Shown here: positions 52,464 to 63,064 of the stretch, piece by piece
Numbering within the stretch: position 1 is the stretch's first letter
How the letters are laid out: the number at the start of each line of letters is the position of its first letter
Assembly (NCBI RefSeq): GCF_040436345.1
Contig: NC_133230.1
Location: forward strand, 28,633,551-28,697,550
Source of the DNA: Pagrus major
Taxonomy: Eukaryota > Chordata > Actinopteri > Spariformes > Sparidae
DNA length: 64,000 bases
Direction: 5' to 3'
Position numbers and translations under genes: made by a program
Notes under the pieces: model-generated
Databases searched by the model: none
What the model was told of the DNA's origin: nothing
The model's input: the letters and a program-made list of their open reading frames with translations, nothing else

Positions 52464-52546
52464 GTCTGCCACTGCCTTCAGTCTGCAGGCTTCAACTTAA
52501 GAGCAGGGGAAACTCAGGGTTAGTTGAAGCAAACCTGCCAGCGAGC

Positions 52547-52975
52547 AGGATACCTTAAGTACATAAGTGTTATGGTTTAAGTGCTACAGGTAAGAACATA
52601 CAAGTGCATATACTTTTTTATTTTATTTGATATTTTAATTGCTGTATGGATGTTGAGAGATTTTCTACAAATACAATTGGTTTTGAACAGAATTACCAAC
52701 CCCAGCTTTAAGTGGATTTTGTTAAAAGTCTCAAACAGCTGTGTAGCTTTCACAGGAGGCTGGTTTGTGTAGTTGGTATGGGGCCGTCCACTGGGGCTGA
52801 CTGGGAGAAAACAGTATAAACAGGACATGATATAATAAATAACACTGTGATGGAAGATAAGGGATCGCTGCTTGTTTGTGTTTTGTTTCCTGAAGACATC
52901 TAACATGAGAGTGAAATAAAACCTTCTCAGCTGCAGTCATGTATTCATGTCAGCAGGTGGCGCCAGTGGTTACCA
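52547..52975. repeat. Direct repeat copy 2 (0.43 kb)
   Basis: Second copy of the sequence at 50475-50896, on the far side of the Harbinger element. The sequence that follows copy 1 (about 50897-50940, 'tgtgtcaatatttaagtttc') continues elsewhere at 53705-53750. So the flanks have been rearranged by duplication and not by simple insertion. Confidence 0.9.
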
Positions 52976-54305
52976 ATCTGTGACAACATGTGGATCAGGT
53001 GCTGCTGCTGCAGAGAAGATCAAACACATCATCAGCTGTGAGCTGCAGTTTGATTTACTCAGTCTGTGCAGGAAGAGGAGGATCAATGAAACATGAAGAG
53101 TGTGTTGGTCTTTGTTTCTTTACCTTAATGATAGCTGACAATATTTTGGACTTTATTAAAGAGTCTTATAAAACATGACACATATTGTTTGTAGGCCTGT
53201 AGTCGATTTTCCAACACATCACTTTGTGTTTCCAGTTTGAGTCTTCTTGAGAAAACATAAACTGAAGACAGTTACAAACTGCTTTACAGGTGACATAAAT
53301 GAGTAGTAACATCATAATGGTGAAGACTGCAGGTTTATAAACCACCATTTTACTGCTGCATCTCCAAACATTACTGATGTTAACATCCCTAAAGCACAAC
53401 TCAAGAGACAGACAGGTACAGGATCAGTTTTAGACCTGGACGTCACAAACAGGCCAGCAGCCTAAACACAAATTGAGAGGGACACAGACTTTGATCAACA
53501 CCCTTCCTCAGGTGTTGAAAGTCTTAAAGTTTTAAGGGAGGAGTTAGCAGTTCACTCCTCATTGCATTAACCAACAGCGCTCCCTAAAAACTGACCTTGT
53601 GGACCTTGTAGATGAGGCGTGACGGACCTGTCAGCTCAGGTCCCTTACACAGACCACTGTACTCTGTTGTCATCACAGTTTCATCCACACGTAACCGATC
53701 ACTTACAAGCTTACCTGTGTCAATATTTAAGTTTCCTTCGCACCAGGATGCCCTGCCACTCCATTAAGAAAACAGCCACCAGGAACACACTGGAGCTCCT
53801 CTCTGGACATAAACAACTCAAGCAAACACTTCAGTGTAGCAGCTTGTTCTTAACACACTCCTCTGTAGACAGAGAGGCCTTAAACCATGAACCTCAGCCA
53901 TAGACCAGTGTTCATAAGGGCTGCATGGTTATAAATGCCTGTTATAATAAAATAATAATAAAATGATGTGTTATGTTCCCTCATCTGGCCTGAACATGAT
54001 CCATTGTTAACTAGGTGACTATGGGCCCTGCATGGCACCACACCTTTGTTGATCTGAAGCTCCATTTGATGAGTTTTAATGATTAAATATCAGCAGGATG
54101 TAATGAAGCTTCAGGTTCCCATGTTTGTACATCAGCCGTGTTTACCTATAGCCATCTGCTTGCATAACATGATGAAATTACCATAAGCTGGCAGCGCTCG
54201 GCGGCAGAATAGGTAATAACAAAAGACCTGTATTCATCCTGTCAGACCTACACATGCAATCGTGGCAGGCAGGACTGTCTCCTCTGTCAGCTCAGGGAAA
54301 CCTTC
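52976..54305. other. Non-coding accessory DNA
   Basis: No intact gene was seen. Short parts match other places in the window: 53385-53440 ('ctaaagcacaactcaagaga') resembles 61218-61260, and 53705-53750 resembles 50900-50940. These are fragments of locally duplicated DNA. Confidence 0.45.
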
Positions 54306-54339
54306 ATCTCTGACAGAGAAAATGCTCGTGGAGATTATT

Positions 54340-54505
54340 GTTGTACACTTGTATAAATCTTGTGTGTGAGAAGATTTTATTGATGAAACTAAACATTGAG
54401 TCAATCAGTGTGACTTTAAACCCTTTTTAGGGGTGCTGTGAAGTCTTCGGGTCATTCGAAGACAAAATTGTGATGAGAGGACAGAAAACAATGAAAAGCT
54501 CTCGC
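54340..54505 (+). repeat. Plus-strand copy of the segment inverted at 48.85 kb
   Basis: Reads 'aatcttgtgtgtgagaagat', then 'ttgagtcaatcagtgtgact', 'aggggtgctgtgaagtcttc' and 'gacagaaaacaatgaaaagc', the reverse complement of 48.85-49.03 kb. The first 40 bases recur at 62010-62050. Confidence 0.75.
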
Positions 54506-54849
54506 AGCATTAAAGTCTCTGAAATCTTCTTCACAAGTCAGTGAAGAAGATTTACCTGAGCTCACAGTGGAGACAGTCCCAGCGGGTGGATCTGTAAAGT
54601 ATGATTTACGTTTCAGTTCAGCTCATCTGTCATCATTCAACATAACTTACTGTGCAAATGCAGCCATACATACATTTCGAAAAGCACCCAGTCTCGGTAA
54701 CAGGAGGGAACTGTTCCAGCTTTCTTATCAGTCTGCACGTCATGTTTTACATATCAGAATGTCGATTTACATGACGCAGCCACACTGGTTTGACTATCTA
54801 ATTGTGTTCTAGTTCAATGTTTCCTGCGCATGTTCAGAGTTAGAAAAAT

Positions 54850-55240
54850 GAGTTCCCCTTGTGCAGCCAAAACAGCTCTGACCTGTGAAGACATGGACTT
54901 AAGACCTCTGAGGGTGATCTGTGGTGTCTGGCACCAGGGCGTTTTATAGTGGATCCTCTGGGTCCTGTATGTTGGGGGGTGGGGCCTCCATGGATCAGAC
55001 CTGCTTCAGTACGTCTTACAGATGCTCGATCAGATTGGGATCTGGAGAATTTGGAGGCCCGGTCAACACCTTGGGCCCTTTATTGTGTTCCTCGAGCTGT
55101 TCCTGAGCAGTGTTTGCGGTGTGTCAGGGCACATTGTCCTGCTGGGGGGCCACTGCCATCGGGTAGTGTTGTTGTGACGAGGGGGTGTACTTGGTCCACA
55201 ACAGTGTTTGGATGGGTTCACTTCCAACTGCACTGATAAA
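54850..55240 (-). mobile_element. Tc1/mariner-like transposon relic
   Basis: On the minus strand the phrase WPPNSPDPNLIEHL matches the conserved (D)WPxxSPDLNPIEHLW block near the end of Tc1/mariner DDE transposases. It is followed at once by a stop where Trp is expected. The preceding part (QQDNVP-like, 'ggacaatgtgccctgacaca') fits the QQDNAPxH block. Frames are broken throughout. Only the transposase 3' part and the downstream flank remain. Confidence 0.65.
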
Positions 55241-55341
55241 TGTACAGTTCTAATGTGCCTGTGCAGGTTATTTGTAGAGCCTGCTCGATATGAGATTTTA
55301 ACCTGGCATACTCTACACTCATTTTCTCACCTTTCCAGCGT

Positions 55342-55343
<2 letters not shown>

Positions 55344-55396
<53 letters not shown>
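55344..55396. repeat. (CT)n microsatellite
   Basis: About 26 uninterrupted CT units, 0.2 kb upstream of a possible leader exon of the first Ig-receptor gene. Confidence 0.95.
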
Positions 55397-55403
<7 letters not shown>

Positions 55404-56021
55404 CTGTGACTGTATTACCGCTCCTCCTCCTGCTCAGTGTGGACACACGGACACCACCACGCATCATGTAGTTGACCAATCACGTGCGGCTTGAACAGAA
55501 AAAGAAACAAAGCGGCTCCGGCTCCCAGCAGGGAGCTGGACTGTGTGTCCTCTCATCATGATTTCGTATGCGAATGACCGAAGTCTCTCGACCTGACATG
55601 TGTAAGTGTTGATTTATGTTGTACTTGTCAGCTGAAGAGTTAAATTCTACCAGAAACTTAATTGCCTTTTCTAAAAGTCTTTTGTGTAAAGATGTTGTTC
55701 TTGACTCTAAACATTGATTCATATTGAGGACATGTTAAACTATAAATGACACATTAAACCATCTCAGCTGGAATAAAATACATTTTTAGACGGTTTTCAC
55801 TGTCAAACCAGACACGTTAGTTCATTAGATTGTTTTTATAATGAAAATCTTTGATATAAATATCATCCTCTATATACTTATATGTAAAATTCTGGTTAAA
55901 CTTTATTAAAGTCGATGTAAACGAGTCGATGATGGCGTCTGCAGTCAGTCTTTGTATGTGTGATCTGTACATAAGTGCTGCTTTCAGCACTGAGTTCATA
56001 CACTGTAATAAATTTCAGGCT

Positions 56022-56402
56022 GGTTTAACTTATAAACTTAAGTTCAAAAGCTGCCTTAAAAACACGAGTTAACTCAACTTAGAGAAAAGCTTTATTTCAA
56101 CTAAGGAAGGTAAGTTATATAAATTGCTTAATTAATGATCATTTATTGTTTGAACTTGATACTCTGAGGTGAAATTACTTACAATATTACATTGTGCATT
56201 AAATAAAACTTACTTTCTCTTGTTAACTTATGATTATATGTTGTTTCAACTCATAAAGTTCAGTAATACTAGTTATTTAACTCGTGATTTTGTACCATTT
56301 AAACCTGATAATTTGAGTTCAAACTACTTACTATATTGCATTTCAAGTTACTTTAACTCATGTTTTTAAGGCAGCTTTTGAACTTAAAGTTGCAAATTGA
56401 GC
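56022..56402. mobile_element. MITE with about 45-bp terminal inverted repeats
   Basis: The left arm reads 'acttaagttcaaaagctgcc' then 'ttaaaaacacgagttaac' (56035-56075). The right arm, complemented, reads 'ctttaagttcaaaagctgcc' then 'ttaaaaacatgagttaaa' (56345-56392). The interior is AT-rich and non-coding. Confidence 0.8.
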
Positions 56403-56512
56403 AAACTAATGTTTTTAAATAACTAATTTTGTCTTGACTCATAATGGCAAGTTAAACAGTTTACTAAAGATCACACTGAATAGACTTACAGTTCAAATAC
56501 ATTTATTGAACA

Positions 56513-56537
56513 AGGGTTAGGGTTAGGGTTAGGGTTC
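56513..56537. repeat. Interstitial telomere-type repeat (TTAGGG)4
   Basis: Four consecutive TTAGGG-type units. It lies 110 bp past the MITE and is too short to be a chromosome end. Confidence 0.85.
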
Positions 56538-57572
56538 GACGCTCGCCTGCTCCCCACCGATTTCTGCCACCTGCAGCACGTTGAGAAACGAGATCCGAGC
56601 AGCCGGTCGCGCCCTGATCTTGCTGATAAAAAGTAGTCCTCCGCCACTTCTCTTTTACCGTCCTCTATCTGCTCGACAACAAGTGTTCCTCTTCTTCTGT
56701 TAATTGGCAGCTGCAACCGGGTGGAGCTCCCGAAGTATTTTAAAAGATCTTACATGATACTTATTAATCTTTATCAGATCAAGACGAAATTTCAAGCACT
56801 GTTTTTTACGGCGCATTAATATTGCTAACTCATTAAGGGTCACGCTCAGTTCATGAGATTCAGTTACTGTTGGTAAAGTAAAGAGGAAGTTTTTCTTCCT
56901 CATCCAGTCTGGTTGAGTTCCCCATTTTTGATAAGATAAGACTTGTTCTCATTTCTTCTTCCACAAATGACCAAAGACTCACAAACTCATATGTATTTAT
57001 TTAATTTAACCCAGTGAAAACAAACCCGGATTTCAAAGTTGATTAACTGAAAGTTTAAGATCTTTTGTCTTTTCAACTGTTTAAAAAGCGTCAATTATTT
57101 TAATAATGTGGAAATATACAGGCAGTTTACTGCAAACAAAAAGCCTGCAGGACATCGCACAGTTTTGTGTTGTTCTTCACCAGATGGAGCCGTTGTTGCT
57201 TCCTGAGATGTCCACATACTTTTGGGCACTTAAGTGTTTTTATTATGAAGATAAATAATTTTCCTTTCTTTCATTTTAATCTGTTGGACCAAACAGCTGC
57301 TGATGTGTTTTTACTGAGCTGTTGAACTGAACTCTTCATCTTCACAGTTTAACCACTGGCGCCATCTTGTGTCAGATGTACAATACAGCAGCTTAGCGTT
57401 AGCATCAATCCTGTGTCCAGTCAGGAAGTCCTTGTGTGCAATGAGCAGGATAATAAAGACAGAGGAGTATTGTAAAGACTAAAGACAGACTGTAGATGTT
57501 TGTCGTGGTACATGTGAGGACTGAACTGTGATCACATGACTCTTCACCTCTGTCTCCTCTCACAGGGAGAAG

Positions 57573-58608
57573 ATGATCTGCAGGATCCTGCTGCTCATCA
57601 GCCTCAACTGTGTCTGTGGTTAGTTTACAGCTTCACTTTATTTCACTGTGATTCCATGAATCAGTTAAAGTAGCCACATGTGAGCAAACAGTTGATGTTG
57701 ATGAGCCTCTGCAGCTCTGAGACGTCACTACACTGTCCACAGAAACGTGTAGATGGCTGCCAAGTTAAAGTTGTCAGTGTGTCTGCTCCTCACTTTCCCT
57801 CTCTGTCTCCTCAACAGGAACATTTGTAGTGAATGTGACACAGACCTCCTATCAGGCAGAGGAGAACCACAACATCACACTGGAATGGATGTTCACAACC
57901 ACAACTCACATTTCCCCCAACTCCATTTATATCTTCTGTGAGATGAAAACTGATCACAAAGTCTCAGTCCTGTTTGAACTACGTAGAGGTGTTGTGGTCC
58001 CAGAGTCTCGGGATCAACAGTTTGTAGGACGAGTCCAGTGGGAGAAGGATGTCCTCAGAGACGGACGAGTCAGACTTCATGTGTCCAGACTCAGGACTGA
58101 GGACTCAGGCCGGTACATGTGTGATGTGAGGACAAACTATGGTGTGGACTTTGGTGAATGTTGGCTCAAGGTCTCTGGTAAGTTGGTTGAGTAGAACTTT
58201 CAGTAGAACTTTATCAACAGGTTCAATTCAGCAGCTTTTTTGGATCAATAAGAACCTGAAGAAAAGTATTGAGGATGACCACAATCCACAATCCTTCACT
58301 TCATTCTCACAGTATCTCAGAAATATGTCACAACTTCAGCTGTTCTGTTGTGTGGTCTCTTTACAGCAGCGAGGGATTGGCCCGAACCTGAGAGACCCAA
58401 CACAGACACACCTGAGAGACCCAACACAGCAAGTCGAGGATGGATTGTCCTCTACTGTGGACTGGGACTGACAGCAGCAGTGGTTGTTGTGTGGTTTGCT
58501 CGCCATTTATTTATTCACTGTTTTGCTAAGAAACAAAAGCCCAGCAGAGGATTTAAGAAAAGTTCCAGCTCAGCAGGACCAGAGGAAACAATTTTATCAG
58601 CACTGTAA
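57573..58608 (+). CDS. Single V-set immunoglobulin membrane protein (copy A), unnamed fish family
   Basis: Type I membrane protein of 215 residues from three exons: 57573-57618 (signal peptide MICRILLLISLNCVCG), 57818-58177 (one Ig V-like domain) and 58367-58608 (stalk, TM, tail). A 5' UTR intron ends 7 bases before the ATG. The Ig domain has NITLEW (Trp39) on strand B, SIYIFC (Cys56) on strand C and the classic EDSGRYMC (Cys117) on strand F. The usual B-strand Cys and C-strand Trp are thus exchanged. Cys130 lies in strand G. NVT (21) and NIT (34) are N-glycosylation sites. The stalk repeats PERPNT twice. The TM is LGLTAAVVVVWFA. The tail is Ser/Lys-rich with no Tyr motif. I recognise the family from fish genomes but know no accepted name. 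B7-like ligand or decoy roles are guesses. Confidence 0.88.
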
Positions 58609-58797
58609 ATGAGGCCATTAAAACACATCATGCCTTCATATTGTTCAGCAAGTGTCCATGATATAAGAGTCAGAGGAGATAAACGATAATGGAGTTGATG
58701 GAGGAAACGTTGTTCTTCACCTTCAGATCTGAAAACTGCTCTGTGAGAAAACCTAGAATACCATGTATATGTTACAACTGTATATATGTTACATTTA

Positions 58798-59050
58798 TAC
58801 ACTGTCGGGCCAAAAAAACGTCACCACCTGGATTTAACTAAGCAAATAGGTCAGAGCCATTCATTGGATAATTACTGCAGTGATTATATGTTTCAGTAAG
58901 GAATTTTCTGTAAGAAAATAAACTTTGCATTTCAATTCATGATCTGACTGTCAGCTGACCACAGTAGAATGTGGGACACACAGAATGCACCTGACAGTCC
59001 CTATAAATAATCGCTTGCCACCCATCACATAAGCTTCCCATCACCCACTT
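58798..59050 (+). mobile_element. Terminal fragment of a Tc1/mariner-like transposon
   Basis: Begins 'cactgtcgggccaaaaaaac' then 'gtcaccacctggatttaact', which looks like the terminal inverted repeat and subterminal part of a fish mariner-type element. No transposase and no matching right end were found nearby. Confidence 0.45.
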
Positions 59051-60810
59051 AACCATAGCAATCGTCCTGTGTTGTCTTTGAGAGAATCAATAACATTTTT
59101 ATGCCCCATAAACACATTCAGATGTAACTTTATGTCCTGTAAACACATTTATCCAGTTTTCTGTGATTATTATAATTTTTGCCATCAGCAGCCTAACCTG
59201 TTGGCCAACACTGATCTGTGTTTATAATCAGTCAAGAAACCTCTGGACGTCCTTCCTGTATGTTGTTTATGCTAATTGTACTGTATATTGTCTAAATGGT
59301 AAAAGAGTTACTATTTTTGTAGTGTTATTTATTTACATGTGTTCCAAAAAAATCAATAAACAAGAGTCTTACCTAATTCAGTTGTTATTATTAGTGCATC
59401 ATGTAAAGTGTAAGAACTGTAATGGGTTGGTTGTTTATGCTGGAGGTGTAAAGGAAAGGCAATTATCATTTTCAAGACTTTATTCAAACAAGTTAGAGAT
59501 AATGCAAAACAAGGAGTAAATACAGAAGGACAAATAAACAGGTGTCAGGCAGAGTTCAGCTCCAACGTAGTCCTTGAATTCTGCCTGTAAAGCAACAGAA
59601 GAGCAACATAATTAGATATTTTTATGGAACAGAGCTTGACTATCCTCAGCATACTATGAACATATACACTTTCAATTGTGAATACTTTAGACATTCCTGG
59701 ACAAAACTGTACAGATGCCCCAGTTTATATTACATTTTTTTGAAGTACCAGCCCTTTATCTTTCTTTTCATTTTTCTACTTGCTGTGTTTATTGTTATGC
59801 ACCAAAACACAAATTCAAAATGTGAAAAACTACATGGCAAAAAATGTGATTCTGATTAGGGCACTTGTGTGTCCAAGTTACATGCCTGGTCAATATACTG
59901 TACAAACACAAGTAGTTTAGTTGTAGGTGGTGTTTATCAGAAAAAAAGTAATGTTCTCCTTTAGATGCTGACCTGCTCATGTGTAATCCTTTGAGCTTGA
60001 TGATCTACTCAACGTATGAACATATGCTCCTTGACCTGCTTTGCCATATCTAATGTTACCATAGATAGCTGCTGCTAGCTAACCAGCAATAAGTAACAAC
60101 TTCAAAATATACACTTTCGAAACAATTTCTGAATGCTAACAAAGCTAGCTTGACAGCTATCAGTGCTAGCAATGGCTATGTTGGTTGTTTACGTTCAATA
60201 TCATAATATGAGGTGTTTACTTACAGGTGAATGAGACATGAAGTAGTGACTTGTAGTTAGATGTTGTGATGTAAACGATGCACTGATACACCCTCCTTCC
60301 CACTGCTTGTGAGGACTCGGACTCCATTGGCGGGATTCAGCAGTTGTTGGACGGTGCACGTTCATGGTTTGGGGGGAGAGGCTTTAGAGAGAGGCCTGAG
60401 TGCAGGGTGCAGGGTTAACTGGCTGGATACTTCTTGAAATCTAGCCTGGACGGGTTTATGTCTTACAAACCGCAGCTTTAAGTTTCGGCCATCTCCACAA
60501 AGTTTTCGGGAATATAAGGGGAACTTGACCGGCCAGGAGACGGTTTTCACTTCTCCATGTTCTCGCCATTGTCTCCTGTCATATGTATTTGACCCAAAGC
60601 CAGCACTTGCGGTTTAGTCACTAATTGCCAACCATGAAACATCTGCGTGACTGTGAAACTGAGAAGTGCTATAAGTGCTGCCTAATATTTGGCACTTGAC
60701 ATTGGCACTTCCTCCTTTATTTGATCAAACACCCCAGTGCGCACATTCAGCCTATTTGTGAAACCACAGTTGTTTATGTTGTTTGCTTTCCAGTCAATTA
60801 GATGATTTTA
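59051..60810. other. Non-coding DNA between the two Ig-receptor genes
   Basis: An open frame at 59163-59519 has low-complexity hydrophobic content and no family resemblance. It may be old transposon debris. The GC-richer part at 60300-60600 looks like a dispersed repeat, but I cannot name it. Confidence 0.4.
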
Positions 60811-60814
60811 TTTG

Positions 60815-60995
60815 ACCTGTTAAATCAAAACCATGTTAATTTTTTACCACTATAACATCTGCTAAATTATCAAACAGGCCCAAATAGTTAAGAATATGTT
60901 GCAGAGCAAAACAAAGATTATACAGTTTCTCTTAACACTACAAGACTCAAAATTGTGTGTTTTTATAATGGAGTCTGCTAACCAGGAGAAGCAGC
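60815..60995. repeat. Segment repeated at the right edge (63.79-63.99 kb)
   Basis: Shares with the right edge the blocks 'taccactataa', 'caaatagtta', 'tatacagtttctc', 'caagactcaaaattg' and 'agaagcagc', in the same order. It lies 1.2 kb upstream of receptor copy B. The edge copy therefore probably precedes a third receptor gene. Confidence 0.7.
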
Positions 60996-62089
60996 TCATA
61001 TTAGTTTACTGTATTTGTAAAATGTGACATGTTTACGTCAATTTGTTTTATTCCTTTGTACATGTAGTGTAAATGTTGAGGTACAGCTGCTGGGAGGTAA
61101 GAAACTCTTCAGAAATGGAAGCAGACAGACTTTGACAGCGATGAGGCAACAAAGTGACACTTTTTACAAAGAAAGAAACATAATGATGTTATGATAATGA
61201 AAAAAGTTGGTGTGACCCTAAAGCACGACTCAACAGACAGGCAGGTCCAGTTAAAGATAAGTTTTAAGCCTAAACAGGCAGTGGTCAGTACCAGACTGAG
61301 AAGAGAACAATGAGCTGCAAACTGCAGCAAGACTCAGTTATAATTCAGCTCAGTCATCAGACAGAGAGGCATCCAGTTCACTGAAGACATCTTCTACAAC
61401 AATGACATGAAGCCTCAGGGACTTTTCATTGGTCACAACCAGCTCTGCTCCTCTGGATACAATTAAACATAAAGAAAATTTCAGATCGAACTTCTTTCCA
61501 TCAGGAGAAAAGTCGAGTGTTTCCCATCATGCACTGTGTTCTGTGGAGAGAAGAGAAACATCTGCAGCTGTCTATGATTTAATTCTGATGCTTCAAACAT
61601 CGATATATACGAGAGAAAGCTGGAAAGAAAACAACATAAACTGTGATTTCACAAATAGACTGAATGTGCGCAGGAAACTTAGATCAAAACACTATTTGAT
61701 CAGACTACACATTGCTGCACACCAACAATATGCAAGGTCAGCCTGATAAAGGGGAAGCATTGGTTGACTGTGGTTTGAAGTGTGGGAAGTACAAACCACT
61801 CAGGCGGGTTCCCAATGGACACAACCTCCATCACCTTACATCATCTCAGTAAAGTGATCAAGCAGTCTTAGCAAAACCCAGACAAGACGACTGAGAATGA
61901 CCGAAGACTTCAGAAGCTCCTCTCTGTAAGTAATCGTGTTTGTTGAAGTCAGATGAGTCAGTCAGCTGTATGAGGGACATTCTACCAGAAACATCATTTC
62001 CATTTGTTTAAATCTTGTGTGTGAGAAGATTTTATTGATGAAACTAAACAGAGTCAGTGTTGATATTTGTTTGTTGTGGTACATGAGCA

Positions 62090-62285
62090 GGATAATAAAG
62101 ACAAAAGGGGATTGTAAAGACTACAGACAGACTGTAGATGTTTGTTGTGGTACATGTGAGGACTGAACTGTGATCACATGACTCTTCACCTCTGTCTCCT
62201 CTCACAGGGAGAAGATGATCTGCAGGATCCTGCTGCTCATCAGCCTCAACTGTGTCTGTGGTTAGTTTACAGCTTCACTTTATTA
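62090..62285. repeat. Tandem-duplicated promoter/leader segment of the receptor genes
   Basis: Nearly identical to 57448-57643, including 'gactgtagatgtttg', 'gatcacatgactcttcacct', the splice acceptor, the whole signal-peptide exon and the start of intron 1. The two copies are 4.64 kb apart. Confidence 0.9.
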
Positions 62286-63064
62286 TCCATGAAGAGAAAA
62301 GCCGAAATGCACTTTCAGCCTCACTTACAGATTTTAGTAAGAATTCAATCTCTGTCTGCATTTGACCAAGCACATTTTAATCTCTGTTCTCTCTTTTCTA
62401 CTCTCAGGATTGGTTGAGCCTCGTTACACAGGTCCAGTCTATCGGGCAGAGGAAAACCACAACATCACAGTGGAGTGGCGCTTCTCGTCCGAATCCAACA
62501 TTTCTATCCCCTCACTGAAGATCCACTGTGTGTTCGTGGTGCCTGAGCTGAAGGTGTTTTATCACCTGGACAACAGTGTTGACGAGCCTCAGCATGAGCA
62601 GTTCACAGGACGGGTGCAGTGCGACAAAGACGCTCTCAGAACAGGACGGCTCAGACTTCATGTGTCCACAGTCAGGACTGAAGACTCGGGCCTGTACCTC
62701 TGTAGGATGGCCACTGAATCTGGCAGGAAGGTCACACAGTTCTCACTCAACATCGCTGGTAAGTCAAGATCGTCATGTCATGTGAAACAGTTTAAACACA
62801 TCTGGTCAGTTAAAACAAACGTAGACTCAAACTATCAGCTACGCTGATTTAAGTTTGTGTGAACAGATAACTCAAACACACACACTGTTATTGCTCTTTA
62901 CAGAAACCACCTTGACGCCCAAACCGGTGATACCAGAACCAAGACCAAAGCCAAAGCCAGAGAGTCGGGGCAGAATTGGCCTGTTTGTTGGACTGGGACT
63001 GGTAGCAGCAGCGGCAGCTGGACTGACTGTCAGTCACTGGACTTTATCATCTCGCTCTACCTAA
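62215..63064 (+). CDS. Single V-set immunoglobulin membrane protein (copy B), unnamed fish family
   Basis: Paralogue of the gene at 57.6 kb, 185 residues from three exons: 62215-62260 (the same MICRILLLISLNCVCG signal exon), 62408-62758 (V-like domain) and 62904-63064 (stalk, TM, tail). The domain shows YRAEENHNITVEW (Trp39), SLKIHC (Cys56), FTGRVQC (Cys87) and EDSGLYLC (Cys114). It repeats the Trp/Cys exchange of copy A and adds Cys87, where copy A has Trp90. NIT34 and NIS46 are N-glycosylation sites. The stalk is Pro/Lys-rich (PKPVIPEPRPKPKPE). The TM, IGLFVGLGLVAAAAAGLTV, has no charged residue. The cytoplasmic end is only about a dozen residues, with no signalling motif. It resembles a ligand or adhesion molecule more than a signalling receptor. 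Confidence 0.88.

Larger units (their letters stand above)
50941..52540. mobile_element. Decayed PIF/Harbinger DNA transposon
   Basis: The left end GGGGCCTGTTTCAGGAAGCA is a Harbinger-type terminus of fish. The right end retains 'aactcagggttag..gcaaacctgcc', a decayed complement. Two gene remnants face each other: a Myb/SANT-like protein on the plus strand and the transposase N-terminus on the minus strand. Most of the transposase is gone, so the element is internally deleted and immobile on its own. It lies between two copies of a 0.42-kb direct repeat. Confidence 0.8.

Noticed and set aside
56513-56537. Chromosome end
   Set aside because: Only four telomere units with unique gene-bearing sequence on both sides; an interstitial repeat.
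59163-59519. 118-residue open frame as a possible small membrane protein
   Set aside because: Hydrophobic AT-rich composition, no signal or conserved motif, adjacent to a transposon end; likely chance or transposon debris.
61429-61746. 105-residue open frame upstream of receptor copy B
   Set aside because: No signal peptide, domain or similarity to the Ig family; lies in the presumed promoter side of the gene.
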